Below the pieces are notes generated by a model. It was not told where the DNA came from. It saw only the letters and a program-made list of their open reading frames with translations, and did no database searches. This document shows positions 47,750 to 61,275 of a stretch of DNA of 64,000 nt, piece after piece; within the stretch, counting starts at the first letter, position 1, and every line of letters starts with the position of its first letter. Origin of the DNA: Tyto alba (Eukaryota > Chordata > Aves > Strigiformes > Tytonidae); contig NW_024881272.1 of the NCBI RefSeq assembly GCF_018691265.1, positions 20,201,323 through 20,265,322 on the forward strand, in the 5' to 3' direction. The position numbers and the translations under genes were made by a program.

Positions 47750-50700
47750 TATCTGTATTGGTCTGCATTGCATTAATGGCTTATGATTACATTCTAAGAT
47801 TGTAAGTAAGATGTGAGTTTATCCTCCAAAGGTACTTCTTTTATGACTGTGGCAGTTTTGCAGATTCCCGTGCTTGCTGAGAAAGACATGACTAATGATT
47901 CAGAATTATATATAACCTGATAAGCTGTCAGTGACAGATATACATTACATGTGGTAGCAGTAGTCCAGATGTCAGTGTTACAGGATATCATTCTCACTTC
48001 AGCAGTCCTTAACTGAGATTCAACTTTGTTTTCTAGATTTTATGAAATTCTTCAAAATTACTGGAATAGAGTTATTTGAGGCTGGAAGCTGGATTTTTGA
48101 TGTTGCACATTCTCTTCCAAACCCATTTTATTTATATAGGAGTTCTGTAAAATAATATAAATGACTTCTAATTCTTCACCCTCCAGATAAATGTATTTTT
48201 GTGAAAGGTGTCCAGCTTCCCAAGACTATCATAGTGATTATATTTTAAAATTTTCTTAAAATTTACTCTGAAAAAGTATGAGTTCTGTGAAGAATTAAAT
48301 CAATGCTCGTTCAAAATTGGTTTACTAAATATTTTGACTAATTCGTGACCTCTTTTTTTAGCTCTGATTGTTCTTTTTCTTCCCTGTCCTTCTCATCTGA
48401 AAAATTATAACAAAGGTGCTTAAAGTTAGGAAAGGTGTTCTGCTGGTGAAGGCACAGGAGCCTGGAGCTCAGGAAGTCTGGCCTTCCTGTCCTGTTCTTC
48501 CACAGGTGTTAAGAATATTTGGGGAATATCAGATAATTTGGTGTTTTCATCTCTGTTCCCAAAAAACCAAACACTTCCTCAGGAATTGTATTGTACATAA
48601 GCAGCCAATAAGCACTAGCTGACTTTCATATCCAGTGATTAAATTTATGATACAAATGGAAAATATTATCTCCTTTTACAAATCATGGCCAAATGCAAAG
48701 TATCATTCGCTAACAAAAGGTCTTTGTCTGAGTTAAAAGAACTCAATAGTATACTTATAATGTGATTTCTGTGTTACAGTGCTGAACATGTGTAGCTGGT
48801 TCTACTATTTCCTATGAAGTGACAGTAAAAATAACACGAGGCTTTACAGTCATGAAGAAAGTGAATTGGCTCTGATTTATATGATACTTCATTTTGTTTT
48901 CACTGTAAAAACCTATCATAATGATGAGATTTCAAGATAATACACCCATACACCCGCTATTCAGTACAGTAGTAGTTTATTCTGTACTCAAAAAGAGGTT
49001 TTGTAATTTCTTTGCATTTATTTACTTTTTCTTATTTTTTATAACTCATTCCTGGTCAAGTTGAGTTATAGTTATCTTTGAAAACTGGGATGTCTTTAGG
49101 TACCTAAATAGGGTTTAAGTTAAAGTACAAAAGTTTGAAAATTATTCAGTTATTTTAATAGTATTTTGTATTCCTAATGTGGAGAAGCCAGCTTTGAATT
49201 GCATAAAGGCATCATTTCTTATGGCAGTAAAACATCAAAGTATACTATTTCTGCTATAAGATTCGTTAAAAAAGCAGAAATTGTAGGATTAAAGTTAAAA
49301 CCGGCTTTCTGCGGGCAAGGGAATTCACTCAGACTTAAGTAGAAAGGTGACTGTTGATTCTCAGCATATGAAACCAACTGAATATTTGAGATTTGGTCCC
49401 CTTCTGTTTTCCATATAAATGAAACTCACAAAGGAGTTTAGAGCTGCCCTGGAGAGACCACAGCGACAGGCATCCTACAGGCAAACACCAGCTTTTCTTC
49501 CTCAGCTAACATTCCTCTGGAAAGACAAAGCTCACTTGATGTTTTAGATCACTAAAGATAATACTAAAAAGCTTCCAGATACAGTTTTTTTCTCATCTGA
49601 TTATTTTCCTTCCAGGAGACTGCTGGTAGTTTCTTGTTTTGTGGTTTGGGGTTTTTTTTTGTGATGTTTTGTTTGTTTGTTTTAAATAGCAAAATGCAAA
49701 CCTGGTTGTGCCAAAAATAAGGTTACATCCTACCTGTGCACTACTGATGTGCTATATAGTATAAAAAAAAAAAAAATCCTGACATCATGCATCTTCAGTG
49801 TTGATTAAAAAAGATTCAAAGCAAGTAACTTCTTGTAATACACTTCAGTGATGCATTTAATATACCGGCAAGTTGTCAATGGAGGGGCAATAACTTTTTC
49901 AGAGCAGTGAAATCTGCAGAGATACCATGCTCAAATAGGCTGGCAATAAAATTTGCATGTTCTGCATCTTGGTAGGGCCCTTTTATAGTGCTTAGCAAAG
50001 GTGCTGAAAGATGGTTAGCTTAAATTTAGTGTTATTTTGTTTCTAAAGCATGCTTTTGTATCTTTTACTAGGATCTTCCTTATACTGCTGTCTGTGGGGT
50101 AGACGTGCCAGGATATAAAATTTTATCATTTTTTCAATTTCTAAAGTAAGCCTGGAATAAATAAATGACTAGATTTTTATTTAATAATTTTGTATAGTAA
50201 GAGACGATGCCAACAAAAATCTAAACTTGGTATGTGTTCACTGATTCATATTGAAAAGTTTTATGAATTTATCCCTGATATTCATCCTTGGTGTACTTGA
50301 TAGAATTTTGCTGGAAGAGAATGAATTCTGATAAGTTGGGGGTAAAAAAAGAACCCAGTTCACTTTTCCTGCACTCTTCCTGTCATCATGATATCTGTTT
50401 GTCTTTGGAGGCTAAGGGAAATTTGGACTTTTCTTTGCCGTCTTTGCCATGATATACATCAGAAAGGAAGCATCTTGAAATGATGAGCTGATGGTCTGTA
50501 ATTTGAGTAGAAGAACGGTATAGAAATGGGGCAAAAAAGCAAGTATGTTGTACTCTCCATAGATCTTAGAAGTTTCCCACTGAACAATAAAGAGGAGCAC
50601 TGGGAGTAAATGTTTAAAAAAAAAAAAAATGCTCAAGGGGATAGACTACCTTAGTGTGATTCATTGATTTAGACACAGCTATATATGTCAGGTAACTATG

Positions 50701-52799
50701 AAATGTTGAGACAGCTGAGATTGTTCACTTAGTGAAGTCAATCCCTTAGTAAGTGTTAGTGGTATTGAAATGAAGTGTTAAAGAATTAGTTAGCTGACTG
50801 TGAAAAAAAATGAATAGGTCTTTCAAATTACCTAATGGAAAGCTAAAGGCATTAGCTCCCAACCAGGGAGTATTAAAGGCCTTGTGCTGCATTCATTGAC
50901 ACAAATGGAATGACTATGAATCAAGCTCTATTATAGAAGATAAACAGCTTTCTAATAAATTTGTTTGGAAAGAATCCACTGTCATGCATTTCAGACTTCC
51001 CTAAAGCAGAAAGAGTTCATGTGTGTTTGGCCTGCCAGGCACAGTGCTATTTTTATTAATCATTGCACTATAATAATTAAAGATCATCAGTAGTGTGTGT
51101 AGAATTTTAAGAGTAAAATGAGTTTGGTGCTCTTAAAAAGCTTAGAGTTTAATTGAACATTACATTTTTCCAACACATTGTAGCAATTAGACTTCTAATA
51201 TATTTGCACTTCTGAAGGATTTGCTTACTAGAAAGTGGGCAAGCTCTACCTAGAGTTCTTAACTTGCAAAGATTTACATCACACAGAAAAACTCCTTTTT
51301 TTCTTCTCCCTCTTCCTCTGAAAGAGGTTGTCAACTGAGGACTGAAAGGCAAGTGTTCCTCTTGAGTCACAGAATAGGTAGATTAAAGCCTTTTATTAGT
51401 GAATGGTTTCAGTGCTTTCAACTGACAAATTTAGGAACTTGGCTCTACCAGCTGAAAACTGAGGGAGAATAAAATATTGTCTGGAGTCATGGAAACTGAT
51501 AAATCTTCCCATGATAATATTTAACAGGTTGGCAGAGGGGATAAAATTACCTTTCATAAAAATGCCGTGCAGATGGTAAAGCTATGGGAATTAAGACTGG
51601 ATCAAAATTCTCTAAAAACATCAAATCATGGAAATCATAGTGGGGATTGATTAAGTTGGTGTGGAAATTGCTTCTGCCTTAAGATTCTCTAAGGACTTGT
51701 TCAGATATTTTGGTTAGCTGATAAATCATCTAGTGATTTTCAACATGTGCTATGTTTTGATACTTTGACACATTTTGAGAATTAACTCTTTTTAAAGTAC
51801 ATTGCCTGATTTTGTAGGTATTATGTATGCACTGTGTAAAGGGAACTCAACAACTGGGTGATTTCTTGGCTTGTATCATCTTAATAAATTAGACGCGTAT
51901 TCTGACCCCTGCATTGGTATCAGGTACACTTGCATGGAGGAACTCGTGAGACAGAGGCCTTGGTCTTTAGTAGCAGTCCTTTCTTAAGTTGTTTAGGAGA
52001 TGGCACGCAGCATCTTCCTAGTTTCTATGCCAAGAGGGTAAGGGGCATGGACAAAGGCTTTGGCTTCTCCAAGGATACTTGTGCCACCAAACAATAAATC
52101 CTTGACAAATCTCAATCCTAAATTATGCTCCTTTCATGCATAGTCAACTGTAATTGCATGGGTAGAATTCTTATTTGAACATGAATAAGATCCCTAGATT
52201 ATTAGCACATTGAGAGACTGCGACACTCCATGTGACAGTGGTGCAAAGGAAAATGGTTTAAGGAAATAAGGGCTTTACATCGAAATTGTATCAGAGGGGC
52301 CCTTGTTGATACTGTGATGGGTGCTCTAAAGTTTTGTCAGCTAATTCCTCAGTGGCAACTTCACACCTTATGCTCGTTCAATTTTGTGTTGAGTTGCAAA
52401 AAAATGGTAACAGCTGTGGGAATTCAATGTCTGACTTCACAAGACAGATTAGGTACAACTGCAGACCAAATCTTTGTTCTTTTGATTCTGCACTCTTATT
52501 CTTCTCTTTCTTCAATACTTCTCTGAACACACTTCAAAAAGCATGTTGTTCCATTTTAAAAAAACAAATATATATTGACATTTGATTTGGGATGGAGTCA
52601 GTTTGGAATATAAACAATTTGGAAGTGTTAAGATGCTTGGAGGCATTTTCATTACATTGCCCTAAAATTTGGGCCACATAAAGGTCAGCAGTGAAAACTA
52701 ATAGAAAACAAAAGAGAAAAAAATTATTTCAAGGAAAAGGAAAGAAAATGAATAATCTTCTCTAAGATACAGATTTAGAGACACTAATTAAAAAAAAAG
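47750..52799. other. Unique AT-rich DNA, no gene seen
   Basis: A T/G-rich low-complexity tract lies at 49632-49684 and A runs near 49764 and 50615. Short frames have no motif. Confidence 0.5.
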
Positions 52800-52817
52800 T
52801 ATTTTTTTAAAAAAATA
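52800..52817. repeat. 18-bp perfect A/T palindrome
   Basis: T A T7 A7 T A, perfectly self-complementary, inside a wider A/T-only stretch (52790-52818). Could extrude as a cruciform; probably low-complexity chance. Confidence 0.6.
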
Positions 52818-55800
52818 TTGCCTATTCTACCCAAATGTTGTATATTATTATCATAAAATACTTGTACAAAGCAAAGTTTTAATGATTTATATTGTTTACT
52901 TTTTGCATATCTCAGTTCAACAATGAAAAGAGTCCATGTAGTTGCTCTTGGGCTTAAAGTCAGCTGTTATTTAGAATCAACAGTTTATCAACTAATAAAA
53001 GCTACAGTGTTTGATTTACAAACCCTCCAGGAGAGAGATTTTGTTTGTTAAAAAGGACCTTTTCCAGTGCTGTTAAAAGAATCAAAGAAATATTTATTGT
53101 TTGTTTTAGGTTTATACATCTGGCCTCAGTTTCCTATCAAATATTTGTAGTTTCAAGATAAAAATTGCTGGTTTCAGTCAGCAGTGCACATATCAACAAA
53201 GGAAAACAAGAACAGTAGTGGGAGTGGAAGACTTTGATCTTTCACATTTTTCTCTCCAACTGCTGATGGTGATTTTTGACCCCCATGTGTTAAATAGGTC
53301 AAGGAATCCGCTGCTAAGTTCATTCCAGGTGTCCTCAGATTGACAACAGATTTGTTTTATGGGACACTGAAAACAGAGAGACAAAAGGTATTTGGTCTGA
53401 GGTAGTGCAGGACGGGGAGAGTGAGGGAAAAACGCTTGTGTGGGCAGCATGCTTAAACCACCAGTAAAGTACTAGAGAAATCTAGTAATAGCAGCAATGA
53501 TGGCCTGTGTAAAGTGCCTGTCAACTAAGAAATCAGTTTTGTGAATAGCTGTTATTTAATAAATACCAAATGTTCATAATGATATTGCAGTTTGTTTACA
53601 AACTAAGCTGATTATAAGAAAAGAGAAAAAAAAAAAAAATGCATATTCTGGGTCAGGATTAACCCAGAGTCTAGAGACGTGCCAAATGTTCTTTTTCATT
53701 AGTCTGAAAATATGTCCTTCATGTAAATATACTTTCTGCTGCTGCAGGAGCTGAATGATTCCTGCAACGTATTATTTTAAACACATTAATTTAGACATAT
53801 CAATAAAATGTAGTAACAATATTTCACTAAAAATAACTACTTCAAATCTTACATTACAAGAATAATGATTTTAACTATAAAAAGGTGATTTCACACAACA
53901 TTGGCAGTACACCAAATGTAAACCTTTTAGGTTTTGCTTTGCAAGGTATAGTTGTTGGTGCAAGACATTTTAGACCTGTTGAATTAACCATTCTTTAGTC
54001 ACTTTCTAAGATATTGAGTACTTACACCTATCAGAGCATTGCTCCTGCAAAATTAGAGCCCATGTAACTTTGCTACAATATGAGAATGAACTGAAACTAA
54101 GCTTAAGAGTAGTTTTAAAATATCACATTCTCAATTGTAATTTTAGACTCCTATTTATAATATAGGAATATCACTGGCATAAATATTTTAATAACATCTC
54201 TGTAAAAATCAGTACATGATAACCATAAGAGGTACTGATAAGCAGGTATAATTTATATATATATTGCAGTATTTTTGAAGCTTTGTTGTGGTACATGCAT
54301 TTTCCAGTGCAGCAGGTTGCCTTAAATATGTGCAACAGTAAGTACATGGGTGATTCTGTTGAAGTGTGTGCACTTTAGCAGGACTGAAGTGAAAGTGAAA
54401 AACATGCTTTGCTGGAGAATACCCGAAGGCAAGGCAGACAAAAAATAAAGGAAAAAAAATATTATACTTATTTTAGTCATTGCAAGTAGATACACAGAGG
54501 TTAAACTACTTGCCTCAGGCCATGATGAAAGACTGTGAAATAGTCAGGAACTCAACCTGATTTCTTTTATCAATCCAGTCTTAAGCATGAAATATCCTTC
54601 CTTTTGGAACAAAATTGTCTTATGTAATTTTTGACAATGTCAGAGCAGGATATTTCCCTGCTGTAAAGACTCACGAGTTCTGTTCTGGTTGAAATTTATT
54701 GGAACTCACTGTTACTCAGAAATTATGGAAAATTTGATGGTTTAGTGTGTAACTAAAATAATTAGTCTAGAGCAATCATGAAAAAGTAATGACTCAAAGT
54801 TATCAAAAAACTGTAGGTGTGTATAAGTATGCATGTAGGTCTGCATAGAAGAAGGAGGCAGCTTTCCAGTTGCACTTGTATGTCTTTTCATATTTCTTTA
54901 GGTTTATTTACTTGAAGCACTTAAATGTAGATCTGGCTTGTGTAATGTGATTACATGAGAATATAAATCATACTGCTCACTGTCTTACCTAATGCTTGTG
55001 GATAAGACTTAAATTTACTTAATAGTTAGTAAAAAGAAGAAAAAGGCAAAATACTCCAAACTCAGAAATCCCTTCAAATGTAAAATAAATGAGACAAGCA
55101 GGAAGAGAAAGAGGAATTTTTCTGCTTGTTGGTAAAACTCCCATACCAACTTGTATCCATTTTGGAGCTTGGTGCTCATGTGCCAGCTATTTCTTCCTGC
55201 TTGTTCCCTGGGAAATTCTTGGTTTCTCTTAGGCAAGTTCAGTCTGTCACTACTGTGATAGTTCTTGTTCACTCTGCAATGGTGTTTTCAAAGATAAAAG
55301 TGGCTTTCTTGTGCTCATGACTGTCTACTTGTATAATTAATTAGGCACTCCTTTTCTTTCTGGACAAACCAGAGAAATTGTTCCTTTTCTGGTGTGCCAG
55401 CAGCTAATTACATTTCCTTCAAATTCTGCATGTGTACTTAATGTTATGAATTTTTTATTATCAACGTACAAAGAAAGAAAATGGAAGATAGTGATGTGTC
55501 CAGAAAAGTAATCTTAAATTGTCACTAATGTCTTTACAAGTTTAAATTCCTTAACTATAATCACTCTGTCTTCTTAATATGGTCCAGAAGTGTTTCTCTT
55601 TTTTAAACTCTGTGCTCAGCCCTGTATTTTGTCATAATATGTATATGCTGTCTTCCTAATTTTAAAAACTAAAGATCAAATCAGCTTCATTAAAAGATAC
55701 TCACCAATCCACTTATTTAAAATAAAGGACTTGTTTTGTCACTACCCCAGTCTAATCAGACTTAAAATTAAGTCTATCATTGAAGAATCTGGCTTAGAAT

Positions 55801-56809
55801 GTAAAGAAAAAAATCTCCACCTGTACTTACCTTGACATTTGGTCAATAGACACATTCCATGGATTTTCCTTTAAAGAAAACAAATCCAGCATGTTAGACA
55901 AAGCTTCTTCTTCAATATAAGTAAATGAAAGGCCTTTGAAGTCGATGACATTCTGTGTAGTCTCTGCTCAGCTATTAAAAACTTTTCCTAAGTTTTTTTG
56001 GTCATGTAAGCAAAAGCATTTTGCCTCTTAGCACATCTCCAAAATAAACTTTGTTGCCTAGCTGACTCAAGCTGGAATATTTAATTGTGCCTGAAATAAA
56101 CTAGTTATTGTGAGACTTAACAATTCCTATTGAATGTATTAATGAATTGGTCTTTGGCATTCTCCCCAGGCTCTTGACAGTCAAAGATTGTTTAGATAAA
56201 GAGAATATTGGTGAGAAAAAAAATCAATCTGAATTTACTATGGAATTATGAATTAAGCCTGTTAAACTTTCCTGTCATGTTAACTTTTCACTTTTAAAGT
56301 GCTTCAGATCTTTCTTCTTTTCTCCATTAAAAAAAAAAGTAGTCTATCTTAACTTTATCAAACTGCATGCATGGTTTGTTTTCTTTTTTTAACTTATTTC
56401 TACTGCCTATCACATATTAGCACTGATAGAGCTTTTAGGGCAGAGGAGACCCTGAGATATATCACTGTCTCTTTCAGAAAACAAAGTACTTGAGAGAATT
56501 ATTGAGATCAATTTCAACTGCCTGTAAATAATGGAACATGGAGCTTTGATCTTTGTTTTTTCCTCTAATTTCTTGTCCCCAAGTATTTGTCTAGAGTGCA
56601 GTTTCCTGCATGATACCCCACACTAAATAGGAAGGTTTTTAATTCCTGTGGAGAAAATAAAGCCAAACAACTTGCTGTCTCAACTGACCTTTGTATTCAG
56701 GTCATGTTTCAGATAATTTCTAGAAATACTCTGGTTAAAATTGAACCTTTGGCTGTAGTAACTGTGGTACTCTTGTGCCTGTTGTATCTTTGCCTTAACC
56801 TGAAGTGGA
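52818..56809. other. Unique AT-rich DNA, no gene seen
   Basis: A 13-base A run near 53627-53639. The 85-codon minus-strand frames at 53193-53450 and 55015-55272 have no recognisable domain. Confidence 0.5.
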
Positions 56810-56855
56810 AATACTCCAGTTGACATTAATGGAAGTGACATTAATTAGATCAGAC
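56810..56855. repeat. Possible fossil amniote repeat fragment
   Basis: ACTCCAGTTGACATTAATGG followed by AAGTGACATTAATTAGATCAG resembles the ACTCCATTGACTTCAATGG core of old amniote repeats. Tentative. Confidence 0.3.
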
Positions 56856-59800
56856 CATACTAAATGTGCAGATGCATTCAGAAAGGGGAATGTTTTCCTG
56901 TAATTGCTCTGTACTCAGCAGTTATAAATATGTTCATAAAGTATCTTAGACTGATGGGAGACGATGAGATTCTGAGTGACATAATTATATAATTTTGTCA
57001 ACCAAAAAAATATTTATCTGGGTTTTTTCTTGTCTATATTAATATGATGTAGAAATAAATAAAAATCCCTGCAGCAGTGGAAAGCATAATCATCCTGATT
57101 GTTTATTCCAAAAATCCCATTCACTTGAAGGGCAGGCAGTCTTGTCTTGAGTAGCAACACTGAGCAGATGCTTTTGTTATAATAGCCAGAGAGGAATTTG
57201 GAATGTAGAAATTCTATTTTTAATAACAATGCAGCAATTTTAGCATAACAAACTTCAGAGTGCTTTCCATGCATGTGTATTCTTGGACAGCTCATGGTGC
57301 AATCATTACAAGTACTCTTTTGTAATGATCTAGGTGATATCTGGACATTATAACACTTCTGAGCCTTATGTGCAGCCATATGCCCTTCCCCCATTTTAAA
57401 ATCACTAGTGTAATTGCTGTGACTGGTCCTATCAAGCATAACTCATGCTGATATTAATCATCATTCTTTTGCTTGTCTCCCTCTGGGGTTACTCCTCTGC
57501 ATCTCAACCTGCTTACACTTTAATTATATCCGGGGGTCCCAGATTTTCCTTTCATTTCTCAGTTTTAGTCATTAAAGCGTTACCGCTCTGCAGACAGACT
57601 CAGCCTGTATTACCTTTGTTGGCTTTTTGCCAGGAAGCTACTATTATTGTTTAGATAATGTTCAGGTAACCTGTACTAAACACTGTATTGCCAGAGCTTG
57701 GTCTAAAAGCAATTTTACAAACTCGCTCAAGATCTCTGGCAAGCTAAATGGAAAAAAAATCAGTAAACCATCACCTTCTATAAATAATTATAACTGTCTT
57801 TTGAAATTCACTGAAAAATGTGGCAACAGATAGAAATAATAAACCAGAAAAACTCCCTAAATGACAGACAAGTGTACTACAGTGCAGTGATCAGAATGAG
57901 CTTAACCTGTAAGTTTCTAATATAACTCCATCCACAAGACTACCCACCAAGATGTGTTGGGCAAGATGGGTAGGAAAGGGGAGAAGGACGACTTCAGGAA
58001 ACATTTTTCCCCTAAACTTTGTGTTTGAGCCAAAAGATTTTTTGCATTCTGGCTGTTGAGAAGTGTCTTTCCTTTCTTATAGTCCATAGGGAAAAAGAGC
58101 TGTGTTCCTCATGACAGATTATAAACAGTCTTTGAAAAAAAAAAAATTGCCCAGGCAGCCCTGTTGGTGTGCCCGCAGGGATAGGGAGCAGTTTCTGCTT
58201 GACAGAAAGGGTGGCTAGAAGCACTCATTGCAATCTTCTACCATCACAAGCTACTGCTTTCCCAAAGAATGATGAAAATAGACTGCCTGTACCCCAGCAT
58301 CTACAGATCATGTCAGATAATAGAAATGGTTTATGCATAGATTACTTATTGATCGGTTGCCAAATTGTTACTGATGCACTTGATTTTTTCACACTAACTT
58401 AATTTATAGTGAACAACTGTAACATAAGAAGGTTTTCATGAAGTCAAACTGATAACCAAACAGTTTGCAAGTAAATGAATTGTACCTCAGGTGAACTGCA
58501 CAGAGCCAGTCACAGGGTGGCTACTGAGGGGGTGCAAGCAGCTTATAGGGTAACAGATGTTTTTAGAAGATAGGGAAAAACTTCCTCTTGTGTAATTCGC
58601 ACCTGCACACAACCTGTCTTTGATAGAGTGTGCTGGGATTTGGCACGTAACAGAGTCCTTGTGCCTGTTGTTCCTGCTTGAACTTTGATTTGACACCTTC
58701 CATGATGACTGTCCTATCACTTCTGCTCTCTGTCTTCCAAGACACTGCTTGATCATCACTTCCAGACAGGGCTTCTCTGTAGACTATTAAGCCCCTGTGG
58801 AGCATTGGCTGAAAACAAAAATAATGAATATAGATTTTCATAGTTTTACATAAATATATAGTTTTTTAATTTATAAATTTAAATTTTATAGTTTTAAAAC
58901 TAGACCACTTCCCCCTACATTTAAAAAGATAAATGGGGAGACTTTACATTGTAATATGTTCAATCTACCTCCTTATTCCTTGACTTTTATCTCATGAAAG
59001 AGCCAAGCCCCAAATATTCACATCTAGCTTCTTGAAGCTCAGCTCCTCATTTCATGTGTGGCTAAAAGCGAACTGACTTTCAGTTGAGTATTGAGCACCT
59101 GTAGCTCCCAACTAGCTTCACTGGGAGTCCTTTGCACACATCATTTGGGATAATTTGCCCTAGGAGATTTTGACATTGCATCAGGACATCTTTTCTTCCA
59201 AATGGCAGGCACAGTGAAACGGTGCTCATAGACACGGCCAGGAGGTGTCCCCGTCTGTGGCACAGTGGTCTCAGCCTGCAATTTCAAGGCTTACTGAGCC
59301 CAACAAACTCTAATGATAAATCATGGGAGGAAAATTGTACCCCCAAAGATTTTCTTTGAGGAGTTTTTGTATTTTTTTTTTTTTCCTTTAATTTTCCAGT
59401 CGGGCACACAGTAGTTTTATACAGCTCTTTTCTCAAAGCATCTTCCTGTCCTATAGGAACTGATCCTGTGGATTAGCTTCCAAACATTCCATGCTGAAAG
59501 AAGGAAAACCTTCAATCCTACAGATTTACAGAAGTTTCTGAGTGCTTCATTCTATCACAACCTAATCACACTGCCTTCTTATCTCACTATCCACTCACTT
59601 AATGCAGAATTTCTAGGCATTTTCCCAGTGCAAGACCTTAGCCTATCTGTTCATATTATTATGCCTTTTCTGTGGTTCACTTTTCATTTGTGGATACTAT
59701 TATTTCCATTTTGTGGACTCTTTTCACCGAATTTGGGAAATTAAACAGGCTTTCAAATGCAGCTTTATTGACTGGCAACAAACCTGGAAATACAATTTAA

Positions 59801-61244
59801 GAAAAAAAAAAAAAAAATTAACAGTAACTAGTAGGTATCATCACATCTGGGAGAGATTTTAAGTCTTTTAGAGGGACTCTTTAGGAGTATGGTGTTGTCT
59901 GTTCTCAGCTGTCAAGGTATTTAATAGAAGATTTACCAGTATGGCTTTAAATTATTGTAATGTTAGTGAAATAAGATTACTGCACAGGGAGGGAGTAGCA
60001 GAGAAGTCTATTTCACATGCAGGAGGCTATGAAAAATCTGCTGCTGCATTTAAGAGATGAACAAAAGGCTGCAAGCAGAGAGAAAAGAGGATATTTGATG
60101 TCACAGCTAAACAGCCATCAAAAGACAATAGATACACGGACCCTCCTGTGTGCCAAAAATCAGAAAATACATATGCTTTAAAAAGTGTCATCCTGAGCTC
60201 TTGGAATTAGGCTTCACTTCAAATACCTGTTAAATATGATTCTGAAAAACAGGACCATCAAGCTTAACTTATTTTGTCAGGAGAAGGTTAACAGTGAGAA
60301 ATTTCAGGGTCTGTATATTCACCTATTTTGTATTACCATGACAGAGGATTTTGAGGATTGAGCTGCAATACTTTTTTTTTTTTTTTTTTCCTCTTGTGTG
60401 GAGGTCTCAGACTTAAAATCAAGATACTGCCTGTGAATTAATTTTATGTGATTTTAGGTGAGGACAAAGGGCTATTTTAGTTGGATAAGAGAAGGAGCAA
60501 ACATTAGGTGTGTTACAAGAACTGATCAATGAGATCCCTGCATTGAATGGGATTGCAGTCAAAGGCTGTATCTGCACGAGTTGCTCCAGTTGTGTGAACC
60601 ACTGTAGCTTGATTAGACTCCACAGAGGTCCATGGAGAGACCAATATGATTGGACTCTCTAGACAAAATTTCGGAAGAGGAAAAATGTGTCTTAACCCTC
60701 CTCTTTCTGTACAGGGAGCTAGATTTTTATACCTGTACATTTTAGAAAAAGTATGTTTTAAGACAGGCTGGCATGGTAGTTTTGTACTGAGTAGGATCAA
60801 TTGTTGGAAATGGTGTGTTGATTTTTTGGAGAATGCAGAGCACTGGCTGACAAGGAAGGATCAATATCAGATGGTTGAATGATGAGGTTTTGACAATTGT
60901 TTTTATATCAACACTTTCCTTAAAGCAAGGGAGGGAAATTCTTTCTTCCTTGCCAAGGTCTAAATAAGCCACCAGACACTTGTGGCAGATTGCATATTGA
61001 TCCGTGCTTTAATGTTATCCGTTGTTGATTCTCTGAAGGTGAGGGAAGGCCCATCTACATATTTCCGTCTCTTCCTCTTCTGCTACAGTGCAAACACCTC
61101 TCAGCATGTCAGTACAGCACCACAGTTTCTTTTCTACTTCACAGCAAAATGCATGGCCTTTAAGTAGTGGGATAGAAGTTGTGAGCTGGGGAAGCTGGCA
61201 TGGGGGGCTTGAATATCACAGCCGCTTCCTGGAAGAGCCACAGG
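56856..61244. other. Unique AT-rich DNA, no gene seen
   Basis: Holds the longest non-transposon frame of the window, 141 codons on the minus strand (57014-57439), with several Cys and His residues but no arrangement I recognise and a Lys-rich end. Homopolymers: 16 A at 59802-59817 and 18 T at 60372-60389. An A/T-only stretch lies at about 58848-58900. Confidence 0.5.
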
Positions 61245-61275
61245 CCAAATTCTTTCTCTCACACAAGCTACTGTG
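61245..61275. repeat. Possible fossil amniote repeat fragment
   Basis: AGGCCAAATTCTTTCTCTCA then CACAAG resembles the GGCCAAATTCTGCTCTCA block of old amniote repeats. It sits in a short GC-richer patch (61150-61345). Tentative. Confidence 0.28.
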
